A stretch of 64,000 nt of DNA from the NCBI RefSeq assembly GCF_018130145.1, contig NZ_JAFCMB010000015.1:89832-153831 (forward strand). The letters run 5' to 3'. Below, one piece after another: positions 41,388-50,894 of the stretch. The translations under genes and the position numbers were made by a program. Each line of letters opens with the position of its first letter. Positions within the stretch are counted from its first letter, which is position 1. This DNA is from Bradyrhizobium sp. AUGA SZCCT0176 (lineage in GTDB: Bacteria > Pseudomonadota > Alphaproteobacteria > Rhizobiales > Xanthobacteraceae). A model generated the notes under the pieces. It had not been told where the DNA came from. It did no database searches and saw only the letters and a program-made list of their open reading frames with translations.

Positions 41388-43532
41388 ATGGCGTTACGAT
41401 TCAGCATCGGCAAGATCAGGCTCAAGGGTTTCAGCTTTCCGAAATTCGGCGTCAGAGGCAGCCTGTTTGCCGCCTTTGCCGTCATCGCCGGCATGGCGAT
41501 CGTGATCAGCGCCGGCGCCGGCCTGGTGCTCGGACATCTCGGCGGCGCCATGGTCGACCTGAGCGGACGGGACATCCCCCGCCTCGCGGCCAGCCTGCAA
41601 TTGTCGGCGGAAAGCGCCAGTCTTGCCAGCCAGGGCCCGGGGCTGCTCGCCTCCCGCAGCGAGGAGATGCTGAACGAACGCTCCAAAAAAATGCAGGAGA
41701 CCCAGCGCATCACCCTGCAAAGGCTTGCCGAGATCACCAAGCTCGGCGCCAACAAGGATACCGTCGCAGCCCTCACCGAGACGGTGAAGAACATCGAGGA
41801 CATGATCAAGAGTCTCGGCGGCGCGGCACGCGAACGGCTGGAAACCGGCGCCCAGCACGAAAAACTGTATGAAGCGCTGCGCACGGCCCAGGCCGCGTTC
41901 GTCAAGGCCGCCGCGCCCGCGATGGTCGACGCCCAGACCCAGCTCAGCAGCATCTTCGGCGCCGCCAGCTTCAATCAGGACGAAGCCACCAAGGCGGAGA
42001 TAACGGTCGAGCAGATCAGCGACATCATCGCCGCCGGCAATCTGACCGCATTCAACATGATGGCCGCGCTTTCATCCGAGAGCAGCGACACGCTCGAGAA
42101 CATCGAGAAGCAAACCCGCATTGCGCAGCAGCGCGTGAAATCGAACCTCGACCAGCTTCCCAAGGGTTCTCTTACGACGGCGCTGAGCAACGCCTCGAAA
42201 GCCCTGCTGGCGCTCGGCGAAGGCAAGACCGGCGTCTTCAAGGTTCGCCAGAAGGAACTGGACGCCACGGATTACGGCCAGACCATTTTGGAAGAAACCC
42301 GAAAGCTCAATGTCGGCCTCGGCATCAGCGTGCAGCAACTGGTGGACGGGGTGCGCGGCGAGACCGACGCCTCGACCCAGCAGGCGGGCAAGGAGATTTC
42401 ACTGGCGACCACGGTCATGCTCGCGCTCGGTGCGGCCACCCTGATCGGATCGGTGCTGTTCGTCTGGCTCTATGTCGGCCGCAACATTCTGCGGCGCATC
42501 GGCAATCTGCAGCGTTCGATGCAGCTGCTCTCCAGCGGCGACCTCGAATCGGAAATCTATCGGTCCAGCCAGAAGGACGAGATCGCGGCGATGGCCAATT
42601 CGCTGCACGTGTTCCGCGAGAGCATGATCCAGAGCCGGGCGCTCACCGCCGACCAGGACCAGGATCGCATCGCCAAGGCCGAGCGCGCCTCCCGCATGGA
42701 AGCCCGCATCGTCGAGTTCGAAACCACGGTGCGCACGGCGCTGGACAGTTTGCAGGAAGCGGCCGGCTCGATGCAGACCACCGCGCAGAGCATGTCGGCG
42801 ACCGCCGATCAGTCCAGCGCGCTGGTGAGCGCGGTGGCCTCCGCCGCCGAGGAAACCTCGGTCAACGTGCAGACCGTGTCGTCGGGCACCGAGGAACTGT
42901 CGTCGTCGATCGAGGAAATCGGCCGCCAGGTCGTCACCTCGGCGGAGATTGCCCGCAAGGCGGTCGAGGAAGCCGGCGCCACCGATGCCACCATGCAGGG
43001 CCTGGCCGACAACGCCGCCCGCATCAGCGTGGTGGTCGATTTGATCCAGACCATCGCCTCGCAGACCAATTTGCTGGCGCTGAACGCCACCATCGAAGCC
43101 GCGCGCGCCGGTGAAGCGGGCCGCGGATTCGCCGTGGTCGCCTCCGAGGTCAAGAGCCTCGCCACCCAGACCGCGAAGGCCACCGACGAGATCCGCCAGC
43201 AGATCGTCAGCATGCAGACGGTGACGACATCGGCGGTGTCAGCGATCCGCAGCATCTCTACCACGATCGGCGAGATCAACGACGTCACGACAGCGATCGC
43301 GGCGGCGGTAGAGGAGCAGGGCGCGGCGACGCGCGAGATCGCGCGCAACATTTCGCATGCCGCCGGCGGCACCAGCGAGGTTTCCAGCAACATCGTCGGC
43401 GTCTCCAGCGCCTCGACCGAAGCCGGCTCCGCCGCCAGCGAGGTCTTGACCGCCTCCGGCGCGCTCCGCCGCGAAGCCGACGTGCTGCGCGCGGAAATCG
43501 ACGCGTTTTTGGGGAATATCCGGGCGGCTTAG
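41388..43532 (+). CDS. Methyl-accepting chemotaxis protein
   Basis: This 714-aa receptor has transmembrane segments at about residues 26-48 and 340-362. They enclose a helical periplasmic ligand domain of about 290 residues. HAMP (about 362-415) and a signalling domain (about 440-710) follow. The kinase-binding hairpin tip TNLLALNATIEAARAGEAG (about 561-579) is fully conserved. No PAS or zinc-binding domain is seen, and there is no CheR/CheB pentapeptide at the C-terminus. The ligand is unknown. The gene stands alone. Confidence 0.95.
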   Translation: MALRFSIGKIRLKGFSFPKFGVRGSLFAAFAVIAGMAIVISAGAGLVLGHLGGAMVDLSGRDIPRLAASLQLSAESASLASQGPGLLASRSEEMLNERSKKMQETQRITLQRLAEITKLGANKDTVAALTETVKNIEDMIKSLGGAARERLETGAQHEKLYEALRTAQAAFVKAAAPAMVDAQTQLSSIFGAASFNQDEATKAEITVEQISDIIAAGNLTAFNMMAALSSESSDTLENIEKQTRIAQQRVKSNLDQLPKGSLTTALSNASKALLALGEGKTGVFKVRQKELDATDYGQTILEETRKLNVGLGISVQQLVDGVRGETDASTQQAGKEISLATTVMLALGAATLIGSVLFVWLYVGRNILRRIGNLQRSMQLLSSGDLESEIYRSSQKDEIAAMANSLHVFRESMIQSRALTADQDQDRIAKAERASRMEARIVEFETTVRTALDSLQEAAGSMQTTAQSMSATADQSSALVSAVASAAEETSVNVQTVSSGTEELSSSIEEIGRQVVTSAEIARKAVEEAGATDATMQGLADNAARISVVVDLIQTIASQTNLLALNATIEAARAGEAGRGFAVVASEVKSLATQTAKATDEIRQQIVSMQTVTTSAVSAIRSISTTIGEINDVTTAIAAAVEEQGAATREIARNISHAAGGTSEVSSNIVGVSSASTEAGSAASEVLTASGALRREADVLRAEIDAFLGNIRAA

Positions 43533-43541
43533 ATGGCTGCC

Positions 43542-43644
43542 GTCATTCCGGGATGGTGCGTTAGCACCAGACCCGGAATCTCGAGATTCCCCGGTGCGCA
43601 ATTGCGCACCTGAGGTTCGATGCTACGCATCGCCCCGGAATGAC
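43542..43644. repeat. REP element, GTCATTCCGGGATGG family (copy 2)
   Basis: It has the same outer arms and inner AATCTCGAGATT and GATGCTACGCATC hairpins as 29721-29800, with an inserted GTGCGCAATTGCGCAC palindrome. It starts 10 bp after the chemoreceptor stop. Confidence 0.9.
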
Positions 43645-43730
43645 GGTGCAAATAATACCCATGCCTTTTATCCCACCGGGCACCTGCTTTTCGGCTAGCG
43701 CCGCACCAATTGTGCGGGTAAGTCGGTGGG

Positions 43731-44792
43731 ATGCACTCGAAAACCGACCCCGTTCAGTCCTCCGCCGAGGCCCTGCGATACCCCTGGGAACATCACCCCG
43801 GCCAGGATCAGGTCGTCGAGGTGCTGCCGGGCGTGTTGTGGGTCCGGCTCAAGCTGCCGTTCCGGCTCAATCATGTGAACATCTACCTGCTCGCCGACGG
43901 CGACGGCTGGGCGATGATCGATTCCGGGTTCGGCAATGAGGAAACCATCGAAGCCTGGACCACGCTGTTCGAGGGCCCGCTCCGGCACGTGAAGATCTCC
44001 CGCCTGATCGTGACCCATTCGCATCCCGATCACGTCGGTCTGGCAGGCTGGGTCACGGAGCGCTTCGACTGTCCCTTGCAGATGTCGCAGGTCGAATACC
44101 TGCAGTCGGTCTATCACCAGAACCGCGGCACCGAGGAGCGCCGCAACGCGCAGCGGCTGTTTTTCCGCCGTCACGGCATGGACGAGAGCCTGACCGACAC
44201 GCTGCTGAGCCGCGGCCAGGACTATCTGAAGCAGGTGTCGATCCTGCCGCCGTCCTATCGCCGCATCGCGCATGGCGACGAGATTTCCATCGGCACGCGG
44301 CGCTTCAAGGTCATCACCGGCGGCGGCCACGCGCTCGACCAGGTGATGCTGTATTGCGCCGCCGACAAATTGTTCCTTTCCGCCGACCAGGTGCTGAGCA
44401 AGATCTCGCCCAATGTCAGCGTCTGGGCGGTCGAGCCCAACCAGAACTCGCTCGGGGAATATCTGGCCTCGCTGGCGAGCCTCACCACCACGCTGCCCTA
44501 TGACGTCATGGTGCTGCCCGGCCATGGCGTGCCATTCTACGGCCTCAAGACCCGGATCAAGCAGCTGGCCGATCATCACGAGGACCGCTGCCGCCTGATC
44601 GCCGAAGCCTGCCGGACCGTGCCGCAGACCTCGAAGGAACTGGTGCCGGTCGTGTTCCACAAGCACGTGCTCGACGCTCACCAGATGGGCTTTGCAGCCG
44701 GCGAACTGATCGCCCACGTCAACTACATGCTGGTCGAGGGACGTCTGACTTCTGAGGTGACCGACGGCGTGCTGTATTTCCGGACCACCTGA
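43731..44792 (+). CDS. MBL-fold metallo-hydrolase
   Basis: The 353-aa protein has the zinc-binding motif THSHPDH at about residues 94-100, an early WAMIDSGFG strand, FKVITGGGHALDQ (metal His) and LPGHGVPFYG (final metal His). The C-terminal ~100 residues form a helical extension, as in the MBL fold proteins of the Bradyrhizobium group related to lactamase-B-like hydrolases. The substrate cannot be inferred. No signal peptide. It is followed by 130 bp of non-coding sequence before small genes. Confidence 0.9.
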   Translation: MHSKTDPVQSSAEALRYPWEHHPGQDQVVEVLPGVLWVRLKLPFRLNHVNIYLLADGDGWAMIDSGFGNEETIEAWTTLFEGPLRHVKISRLIVTHSHPDHVGLAGWVTERFDCPLQMSQVEYLQSVYHQNRGTEERRNAQRLFFRRHGMDESLTDTLLSRGQDYLKQVSILPPSYRRIAHGDEISIGTRRFKVITGGGHALDQVMLYCAADKLFLSADQVLSKISPNVSVWAVEPNQNSLGEYLASLASLTTTLPYDVMVLPGHGVPFYGLKTRIKQLADHHEDRCRLIAEACRTVPQTSKELVPVVFHKHVLDAHQMGFAAGELIAHVNYMLVEGRLTSEVTDGVLYFRTT

Positions 44793-44921
44793 CGCGCCCA
44801 ACTAATCCATAGCTATTGGGCCTAAAAGGGCGCACGGTCGCGCCATGCTATCCCGGCTGTCGTGCCAGACGAACTTCCACATTGAAGCCTTTCCCAGCGG
44901 CGGCATTGATTTGACGCCGTC

Positions 44922-45170
44922 ATGCTGACGCGCGCGGCGCTGCTTTTTGAGAACGGACTGCCTGATCTTCCGGCGCTGCTGATCGAGCCGCATCGCAATC
45001 CCGGCGGAATTTGGCGCATCAAATTCAGCTATGAGGCGAGCGAGCCGCTTTCGATGAGCGCGGTGCAGGCATCGAATATGGCAGCGGCGCTTCAGGAGAT
45101 CGGAGAGGCCGAATTGGCTGACGAGATCGACGGCGCGCTGAAGAGCGCGGTTCGCTATTCGTCGATGTGA
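44922..45170 (+). CDS. Conserved hypothetical protein, 82 aa
   Basis: The product starts MLTRAALLFENGLPDLPALL and contains NPGGIWRIKFSYEASEPLSM, then a helix SAVQASNMAAALQEIGEAEL. It is soluble, with no known domain. Codon use is normal for the genome, whereas the overlapping minus-strand frames are Arg/Ser-rich shadows. Short proteins of this type are found in Bradyrhizobium; function unknown. Confidence 0.6.
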   Translation: MLTRAALLFENGLPDLPALLIEPHRNPGGIWRIKFSYEASEPLSMSAVQASNMAAALQEIGEAELADEIDGALKSAVRYSSM

Positions 45171-45238
45171 CTTTTCTAATGTGACCTTCCGAAATGTAAC
45201 TTTTTGTCCCGGGTGATTACGCCCGCAAAGGAAAATAG

Positions 45239-45535
45239 ATGAAAATAATTGTCGCCGTCCTGGCGCTGTGCGCCTTCGCACAGAACGCGTTCGCTGCAAG
45301 CCCGGAATGCCGCGCGGTCGAAGGCAACAGCGCACGGCTCGCCTGCTACGACGCAGCGCAGCCTCCGAAAATCGCAACGCCCAAGGAAATATCCAAGGAA
45401 ATATCCAGCGAAAAATCCAAGGAAAAACCCAGGGCGATCGAGAGCGACGCCTCACGACCCGAATACAAGGATCCCTTCCTCGCGGAGAACGCCCGCACCA
45501 CGTCCAAACTGAACAACATCTGTCGCGGCTGCTGA
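45239..45535 (+). CDS. Small secreted lysine-rich protein
   Basis: The 98-aa product has a signal peptide (MKIIVAVLALCAFAQNAFAA). The sequence ECRAVEGNSARLACYDAAQP follows, a two-cysteine motif seen in type VI/VBP-like small periplasmic proteins. Then comes a charged tract of KEIS/KSKEK repeats and a C-terminal ICRGC. The C-x10-15-R-x-x-CYD arrangement resembles short rhizobial periplasmic proteins. No function is established. It lies 26 bp upstream of the next small gene. Confidence 0.65.
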   Translation: MKIIVAVLALCAFAQNAFAASPECRAVEGNSARLACYDAAQPPKIATPKEISKEISSEKSKEKPRAIESDASRPEYKDPFLAENARTTSKLNNICRGC

Positions 45536-45561
45536 GCCACGGCCGACGAAGAAGGACGACA

Positions 45562-45762
45562 ATGGCCAAAGTGTCGGACTATCGAATCATTACCTTTCAG
45601 CGGCAGCCCGGACTTTGGCGGGCCAATATGACGCCTATCGTCCAGCCCCCGACGATCACGCGGGGCGCGGCGATCCGGGGCTTTGTGACGGCCGAAGACA
45701 GCAAGTCCGAAGACGACGCCTTGATCGCGGCCAATCGCGCCATCAGGGAACTCGATTCCTGA
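45562..45762 (+). CDS. Conserved hypothetical protein, 66 aa
   Basis: The start MAKVSDYRIITFQRQPGLWR has GAAGGA upstream. The remainder reads ITRGAAIRGFVTAEDSKSED then ALIAANRAIRELD. It is soluble and without known domain; similar short proteins occur next to diverse genes in Bradyrhizobium. It probably shares a transcript with the secreted protein before it. Confidence 0.62.
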   Translation: MAKVSDYRIITFQRQPGLWRANMTPIVQPPTITRGAAIRGFVTAEDSKSEDDALIAANRAIRELDS

Positions 45763-45843
45763 ACCGGCTCGGCCGCCCCTTGGATTACTCGTGGTTTCAG
45801 CCGCACCGCCAAAATACCAGGACCGCAAATCGCGCCTAGCGCG

Positions 45844-45857
45844 TTGATCGATATCAA
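45844..45857 (+). promoter_or_regulatory. FixK/FNR-type box upstream of hemA
   Basis: TTGAT-CGAT-ATCAA is a perfect match to the TTGAT-N4-ATCAA consensus, 127 bp before the hemA ATG. In Bradyrhizobium hemA is known to be raised under low oxygen through the FixLJ/FixK cascade, which makes this a likely functional site. Confidence 0.8.
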
Positions 45858-45983
45858 TATTTGCCCTGCCTCGGGTGCATCCCGGAGGCCCGCTGAAATG
45901 TGGGATTTCACATAGACACCAAACCTGGAAAAGCTCTAAAAAGAGCCCACGCCGCTCCGGCCGGTTCCGTTTCAGGTCTTGTG

Positions 45984-47213
45984 ATGGATTACAGCAAATT
46001 CTTCTCCGCCGCCCTCAACCGCCTGCATGACGAGCGGCGCTACCGGGTTTTCGCCGACCTCGAGCGGATCGCGGGCCGCTTCCCGCATGCGGTCTGGCAC
46101 TCGCCGAAGGGCCAGCGCAACGTCGTGATCTGGTGCTCCAACGACTATCTCGGCATGGGCCAGCACCCGAAAGTGGTCGGCGCCATGGTCGAGACCGCCA
46201 CGAGAGTGGGCACCGGCGCCGGCGGCACCCGCAACATCGCCGGAACCCATCACCCGCTGGTGCAGCTGGAGGCCGAACTGGCCGATCTGCACGGCAAGGA
46301 AGCCTCGCTGCTGTTCACCTCGGGCTATGTCTCCAACCAGACCGGCATCGCGACCATCGCCAAGCTGATTCCGAACTGCCTCATTCTGTCCGACGCGCTC
46401 AACCACAATTCGATGATCGAAGGCGTGCGCCAGGCCGGCTGCGATCGCCAGATCTTCCGCCACAGCGACATGGCGCATCTGGAAGAGCTGTTGATTGCTG
46501 CAGGCCCCGACCGGCCCAAGCTGATCGCCTGCGAGAGCCTTTATTCGATGGACGGCGACATCGCGCCGCTCGCCAAAATCTGCGATCTCGCCGAAAAATA
46601 CGGCGCGATGACCTATGTGGACGAAGTGCACGCCGTCGGCATGTACGGCCCGCGCGGTGGCGGCATCGCCGAGCGTGACGGCGTCATGCACCGCATCGAC
46701 GTGCTCGAAGGCACGCTGGCCAAAGCGTTCGGCTGCCTCGGCGGCTACATCGCCGGGAAGGCCGACATCATCGATGCCGTCCGTTCCTACGCGCCGGGCT
46801 TCATCTTCACCACAGCGCTGCCGCCGGCGATCTGCTCGGCCGCGACAGCGGCAATCCGCCACCTGAAAACCTCGACCTGGGAGCGCGAGCGCCACCAGGA
46901 CCGCGCCGCCCGCGTCAAGGCGATCCTGAACGCCGCGGGCCTGCCCGTGATGTCGAGCGAGACCCACATCGTGCCGCTGTTCGTCGGCGACCCCGAGAAC
47001 TGCAAGAAGGCGTCCGACATCCTGCTCGAAGAGCACGGCATCTACATCCAGCCGATCAACTATCCGACCGTCGCCAAGGGAACCGAGCGCTTGAGGATCA
47101 CGCCCTCGCCCTACCATGATGACGGCCTGATCGATCACCTGGCCGACGCGCTGCTGCAGGTCTGGGAGCGCCTTGGCCTGCCGCTGAAGCAGAAATCGCT
47201 GGCGGCCGAGTAA
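45984..47213 (+). CDS. hemA: 5-aminolevulinate synthase
   Basis: The start MDYSKFFSAALNRLHDERRY gives 409 aa, the expected length. The PLP lysine lies in GTLAKAFGCLGGYIAG. NDYLGMGQHPKV, GTGAGGTRNIAGTHHPL and YVDEVHAVGMYGPRGGG are diagnostic. The enzyme condenses glycine and succinyl-CoA to 5-aminolevulinate, the first step of heme synthesis in alphaproteobacteria. The upstream FixK-type box links it to low-oxygen control. A hairpin terminator follows. Confidence 0.97.
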   Translation: MDYSKFFSAALNRLHDERRYRVFADLERIAGRFPHAVWHSPKGQRNVVIWCSNDYLGMGQHPKVVGAMVETATRVGTGAGGTRNIAGTHHPLVQLEAELADLHGKEASLLFTSGYVSNQTGIATIAKLIPNCLILSDALNHNSMIEGVRQAGCDRQIFRHSDMAHLEELLIAAGPDRPKLIACESLYSMDGDIAPLAKICDLAEKYGAMTYVDEVHAVGMYGPRGGGIAERDGVMHRIDVLEGTLAKAFGCLGGYIAGKADIIDAVRSYAPGFIFTTALPPAICSAATAAIRHLKTSTWERERHQDRAARVKAILNAAGLPVMSSETHIVPLFVGDPENCKKASDILLEEHGIYIQPINYPTVAKGTERLRITPSPYHDDGLIDHLADALLQVWERLGLPLKQKSLAAE

Positions 47214-47237
47214 CCCTACCAATCCGAACTCCGGGAA

Positions 47238-47272
47238 ATTGAGCCGGTAGCGCGGTGCGCTGCCGGCTCAAT
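47238..47272 (+). terminator. Hairpin terminator after hemA
   Basis: ATTGAGCCGGTAGCGC (47238-47253) pairs with GCGCTGCCGGCTCAAT (47257-47272) with one G-T wobble, 24 bp after the hemA stop. The T run is short. Confidence 0.8.
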
Positions 47273-47352
47273 GCGTTTATACTGGTGCTTCCGGTCCGGC
47301 GCGGCGGAACAAGAGGCGCCCGAACAGAGGCCGGGAAGGGAGACAGGCAGCA

Positions 47353-50300
47353 ATGCTGCACGACTGGGGCGTGATCGCCGCCGCATTCGCGTATATCGGA
47401 CTGCTGTTCTTCGTCGCCAGCTATGGCGACCGCCTGTCGCCCAGCCAACGCGGCCGCGCCAGCATGATGATCTATCCGCTGTCGCTGGCGATCTACTGCA
47501 CCTCCTGGACCTTCTTCGGCTCGGTCGGCTTCGCCAGCCGCACCAGCGTCGAGTTCCTCGCGATCTATGTCGGCCCGATCCTGATGATCGGATTGTGCAC
47601 GCCGCTGCTCCGCCGCGTGATCCAGCTGGCCAAATCGCAGAACATCACCTCGATCGCCGACTTTATCGCCGCCCGCTACGGCAAGAGCCAGGCGGTGGCC
47701 GCGACCGTGGCCGTCATCGCGATTATCGGATCGGTGCCCTACATCGCGCTCCAGCTCAAGGCGATGTCTTCCTCGCTGGAGACAATCCTGAGCGAAGACA
47801 AGCTGTTCTCCTCGATCCCGCTGATAGGCGACATCGCACTGGTGGTGACGCTGGCGATGGCCGTGTTCGCCGTGCTGTTCGGAACCCGCCAGACCGACGC
47901 CACCGAACACCAGCACGGGTTGATGCTGGCGATCGCCACCGAATCCCTCGTCAAGCTGGTGGCGTTTCTCGCCGTCGGCCTCTTCGTCACCTTCTGGATG
48001 TTCTCGCCGGTCGAACTGATCGAACGCGCGATGAAGACACCGGAAGCGATGCGCGCGATCAACTACTCGCCTTCAATCGGCAATTTCCTGACCATGACGC
48101 TGCTGTCGTTCTGCGCGATCATGCTGCTGCCGCGGCAATTTCACGTCAGCGTGGTCGAGAATTCCAGCATCGACGAGGTCAATCGCGCACGCTGGCTGTT
48201 TCCGCTTTACCTTGTAGCCATCAATCTCTTCGTGATCCCGATCGCGATCGCCGGCCTCGTCACCTTCCCGTTCGGCGCCGTCGACAGCGACATGTTCGTG
48301 CTGGCGTTGCCGATTGAGGGAAACGCTCCCTTGCTCAGCATCGCCGTCTTTGTCGGCGGCCTGTCGGCCGCGACCGCGATGGTGATCGTGGAATGCGTGG
48401 CGCTTTCCATCATGGTTTCGAACGACATCGTCTTGCCGCTGGTGCTGCAGCGGAGCCCGCGAACGCGCGTGGGCCAGCAGGATTTCGGCGACTTCCTGCT
48501 CAAGGTGCGGCGCTTTGCGATCTTCGCCATCATGGTGATGGCCTATTTCTACTATCGCGCGCTCGGCAGCACCCAACTGGCGGCGATCGGGCTGTTGTCG
48601 TTCGCGGCCCTCGCCCAGCTCGCACCGGCCTTCTTCGGCGGCCTGTTCTGGCGGCGGGCCACCGCGCACGGCGCCATGGGCGGCATGCTGGTCGGCGTCG
48701 CCGTGTGGACCTATACGCTGTTCCTGCCGAGCTTCCTCGAAACCACCACTGCGGGTTTGCAATTCCTGCAGCACGGACCGTTCGCCATCGAGGCGCTGCG
48801 CCCACGGGCGCTGTTCGGCGCCGATCTGCCGCCGCTGATGCATGGCGTGCTGTGGTCGCTCGGGCTCAACATCCTGACCTACGTCGCGATGTCGATGGCG
48901 CGCCAGCCGTCGTCGATCGAACGGTTGCAGGCCGACCTGTTCGTGCCGAGCACGCTGACGCCGATCACGCCGACCTTCCGGCGCTGGCGCACCACGGTCA
49001 CGGTGCAGGATATCCAGAGCACGGTGGCGCAATATCTCGGCCCCGACCGCGCCCGCCAGGCGTTCGAGACGTTTACCGCCGACCATCCCAATCATCTCGA
49101 TCCGGCCGCGCCTGCCGATTTCGAGTTGCTGCAGCACGCCGAACGCCTGATCGCGTCCTCGATCGGGGCGGCCTCCTCGCGCCTCGTGATGTCGCTGTTG
49201 CTGCGCAAGCGCACCGTCTCCGCCAAGGCGGCGCTGAAGCTGCTCGACGATTCCCATGCCGCGCTGCATTTCAACCGCGAGATCCTGCAAACCGCGCTGA
49301 ACCATGTGCGCCAGGGCATTGCGGTATTCGACGCCGATCTGCAGCTGATCTGCTCGAACGCGCAGTTCGGCGAAATCCTCGCGCTGCCGCCGCATCTGGT
49401 CCAGCTCGGGATTCCCTTGCAGGAAATCCTCGAATTCATGGACGCCGTCAGCCCGCCCGGCTCCGGCAACAGCGACGCCCTGCTGGCGCTGCGGCTGAAA
49501 GCCTACACCACCGAGGGCGAGCCCTATCTGGAACGCCTGCCCGACCGCCACATGGTGATCGAGGTCCGCTCCAACCGGATGCCGGGCGGCGGGCTCGTGA
49601 TCACCTTCTCCGACGTCACGCCGAGCTTCGAGGCGGCGGAAGCGCTGGAGCGCGCCAATGCGACGCTGGAGAAGCGGGTGCGGGACCGCACCGAGGAACT
49701 CACCCGGCTGAATTCCGAACTGGCGCTGGCCAAGAGCACCGCCGAGGACGCCAACATCTCGAAGACCCGGTTTCTCGCGGCCGCCAGCCACGACATCCTG
49801 CAGCCGCTGAACGCGGCGCGGCTTTATGTCACGAGCCTTGTCGAGCGCCAGAGCGGCGGCGAGGATTCGCGCCTGGTCGAGAACATCGACGACTCGCTGG
49901 AAGCGATCGAGGAAATCCTCGGCGCGCTGCTGGACATCTCGCGGCTCGACGCCGGCGCGATGACCACCTCGATCACCAGCTTCAAGATGGCCGACCTGAT
50001 GCGGTCGCTGGAAATCGAATTCGCCCCGATCGCCCGCGCCAAGGGGCTGAAGCTGACCTTCGTGCCGTGCTCGCTGCCGGTCGAATCCGACCGCGCGCTG
50101 CTGCGCCGGCTGCTGCAGAACTTCATATCCAACGCCATCAAATACACCCCGCGCGGACGGGTGCTGGTCGGCTGTCGCCGCCGCGGGCAAACCCTGCAGA
50201 TCGGCATCTATGATACCGGCGTCGGAATTCCCGTGCAGAAGCGCGGCGAGATCTTCAAGGAATTCCACCGTCTCGAACAGGGCGCGCGGATCGCGCGCGG

Positions 50301-50862
50301 GCTCGGCCTCGGGCTCTCGATCGTCGAGCGGCTGGCGCGGGTGCTCAACCACGGCATCGCGCTGGGCGCCAATGCCGGCGGCGGCTCGGTCTTCTCGGTG
50401 ACGGTGCCGGTCGCCAAGGCGGTCAACTATACCGCCGCGGTCACCAGCGCGACGCCGCTCTCGAAAACGCCGATGAGCGGCGCATTGATCGTCTGCATCG
50501 AAAACGATCCGGCGATCCTCGATGGCATGAAGACGCTGCTCACGGCGTGGGACGCAGAGGTGATCGCGGTGGCTGACCCCGAGGCTGCGATCGCCGCGAT
50601 CGAGACGTCAGGCGGAAGCGTCACCGGCCTTCTGGTCGACTATCACCTCGACCGCGGCAACGGCGTCGCCGCGATCCGCGAGATCCGCCGTCGTTTCGGC
50701 GAGAATATTCCGGCCATCCTGATCACGGCGGACCGCAGTCCGAACGTGCGGGCGGCCGCGCGCGAGGAAAATATCGCGGTGCTGAACAAGCCGGTCAAAC
50801 CGGCATCGCTGCGGGCGCTACTCGGCCAGTGGCGCGCCCAGCAGCTGGTCGCGGCGGAGTAG
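47353..50862 (+). CDS. SLC5-domain hybrid sensor histidine kinase (CrbS/MxtR-like)
   Basis: This 1169-aa protein starts with a sodium/solute-symporter (SLC5) unit of about 13 membrane segments (about residues 5-500). A STAC-like linker (about 535-630), a PAS domain (about 650-770) and a coiled coil follow. HisKA with the phospho-histidine 813 in ASHDILQPLNAARLY comes next, then HATPase (about 910-1030; YDTGVGIP, GLGLGLSIVERL) and a receiver domain with Asp1096 in LLVDYHLDRG. This is the layout of CrbS/MxtR, the kinase that controls acetyl-CoA synthetase and acetate use with a LuxR-type partner. The partner candidate is at 51586. Confidence 0.9.
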   Translation: MLHDWGVIAAAFAYIGLLFFVASYGDRLSPSQRGRASMMIYPLSLAIYCTSWTFFGSVGFASRTSVEFLAIYVGPILMIGLCTPLLRRVIQLAKSQNITSIADFIAARYGKSQAVAATVAVIAIIGSVPYIALQLKAMSSSLETILSEDKLFSSIPLIGDIALVVTLAMAVFAVLFGTRQTDATEHQHGLMLAIATESLVKLVAFLAVGLFVTFWMFSPVELIERAMKTPEAMRAINYSPSIGNFLTMTLLSFCAIMLLPRQFHVSVVENSSIDEVNRARWLFPLYLVAINLFVIPIAIAGLVTFPFGAVDSDMFVLALPIEGNAPLLSIAVFVGGLSAATAMVIVECVALSIMVSNDIVLPLVLQRSPRTRVGQQDFGDFLLKVRRFAIFAIMVMAYFYYRALGSTQLAAIGLLSFAALAQLAPAFFGGLFWRRATAHGAMGGMLVGVAVWTYTLFLPSFLETTTAGLQFLQHGPFAIEALRPRALFGADLPPLMHGVLWSLGLNILTYVAMSMARQPSSIERLQADLFVPSTLTPITPTFRRWRTTVTVQDIQSTVAQYLGPDRARQAFETFTADHPNHLDPAAPADFELLQHAERLIASSIGAASSRLVMSLLLRKRTVSAKAALKLLDDSHAALHFNREILQTALNHVRQGIAVFDADLQLICSNAQFGEILALPPHLVQLGIPLQEILEFMDAVSPPGSGNSDALLALRLKAYTTEGEPYLERLPDRHMVIEVRSNRMPGGGLVITFSDVTPSFEAAEALERANATLEKRVRDRTEELTRLNSELALAKSTAEDANISKTRFLAAASHDILQPLNAARLYVTSLVERQSGGEDSRLVENIDDSLEAIEEILGALLDISRLDAGAMTTSITSFKMADLMRSLEIEFAPIARAKGLKLTFVPCSLPVESDRALLRRLLQNFISNAIKYTPRGRVLVGCRRRGQTLQIGIYDTGVGIPVQKRGEIFKEFHRLEQGARIARGLGLGLSIVERLARVLNHGIALGANAGGGSVFSVTVPVAKAVNYTAAVTSATPLSKTPMSGALIVCIENDPAILDGMKTLLTAWDAEVIAVADPEAAIAAIETSGGSVTGLLVDYHLDRGNGVAAIREIRRRFGENIPAILITADRSPNVRAAAREENIAVLNKPVKPASLRALLGQWRAQQLVAAE

Positions 50863-50894
50863 GCGCGAGCCGTAGCGCGAGATCGTAGCAACCA

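Noticed and set aside
48073..50352. 759-aa open frame antisense to the hybrid kinase
   Set aside because: Composition is Arg/Gln/Asp-rich, no motif is present, and the opposite strand encodes a complete multi-domain kinase.
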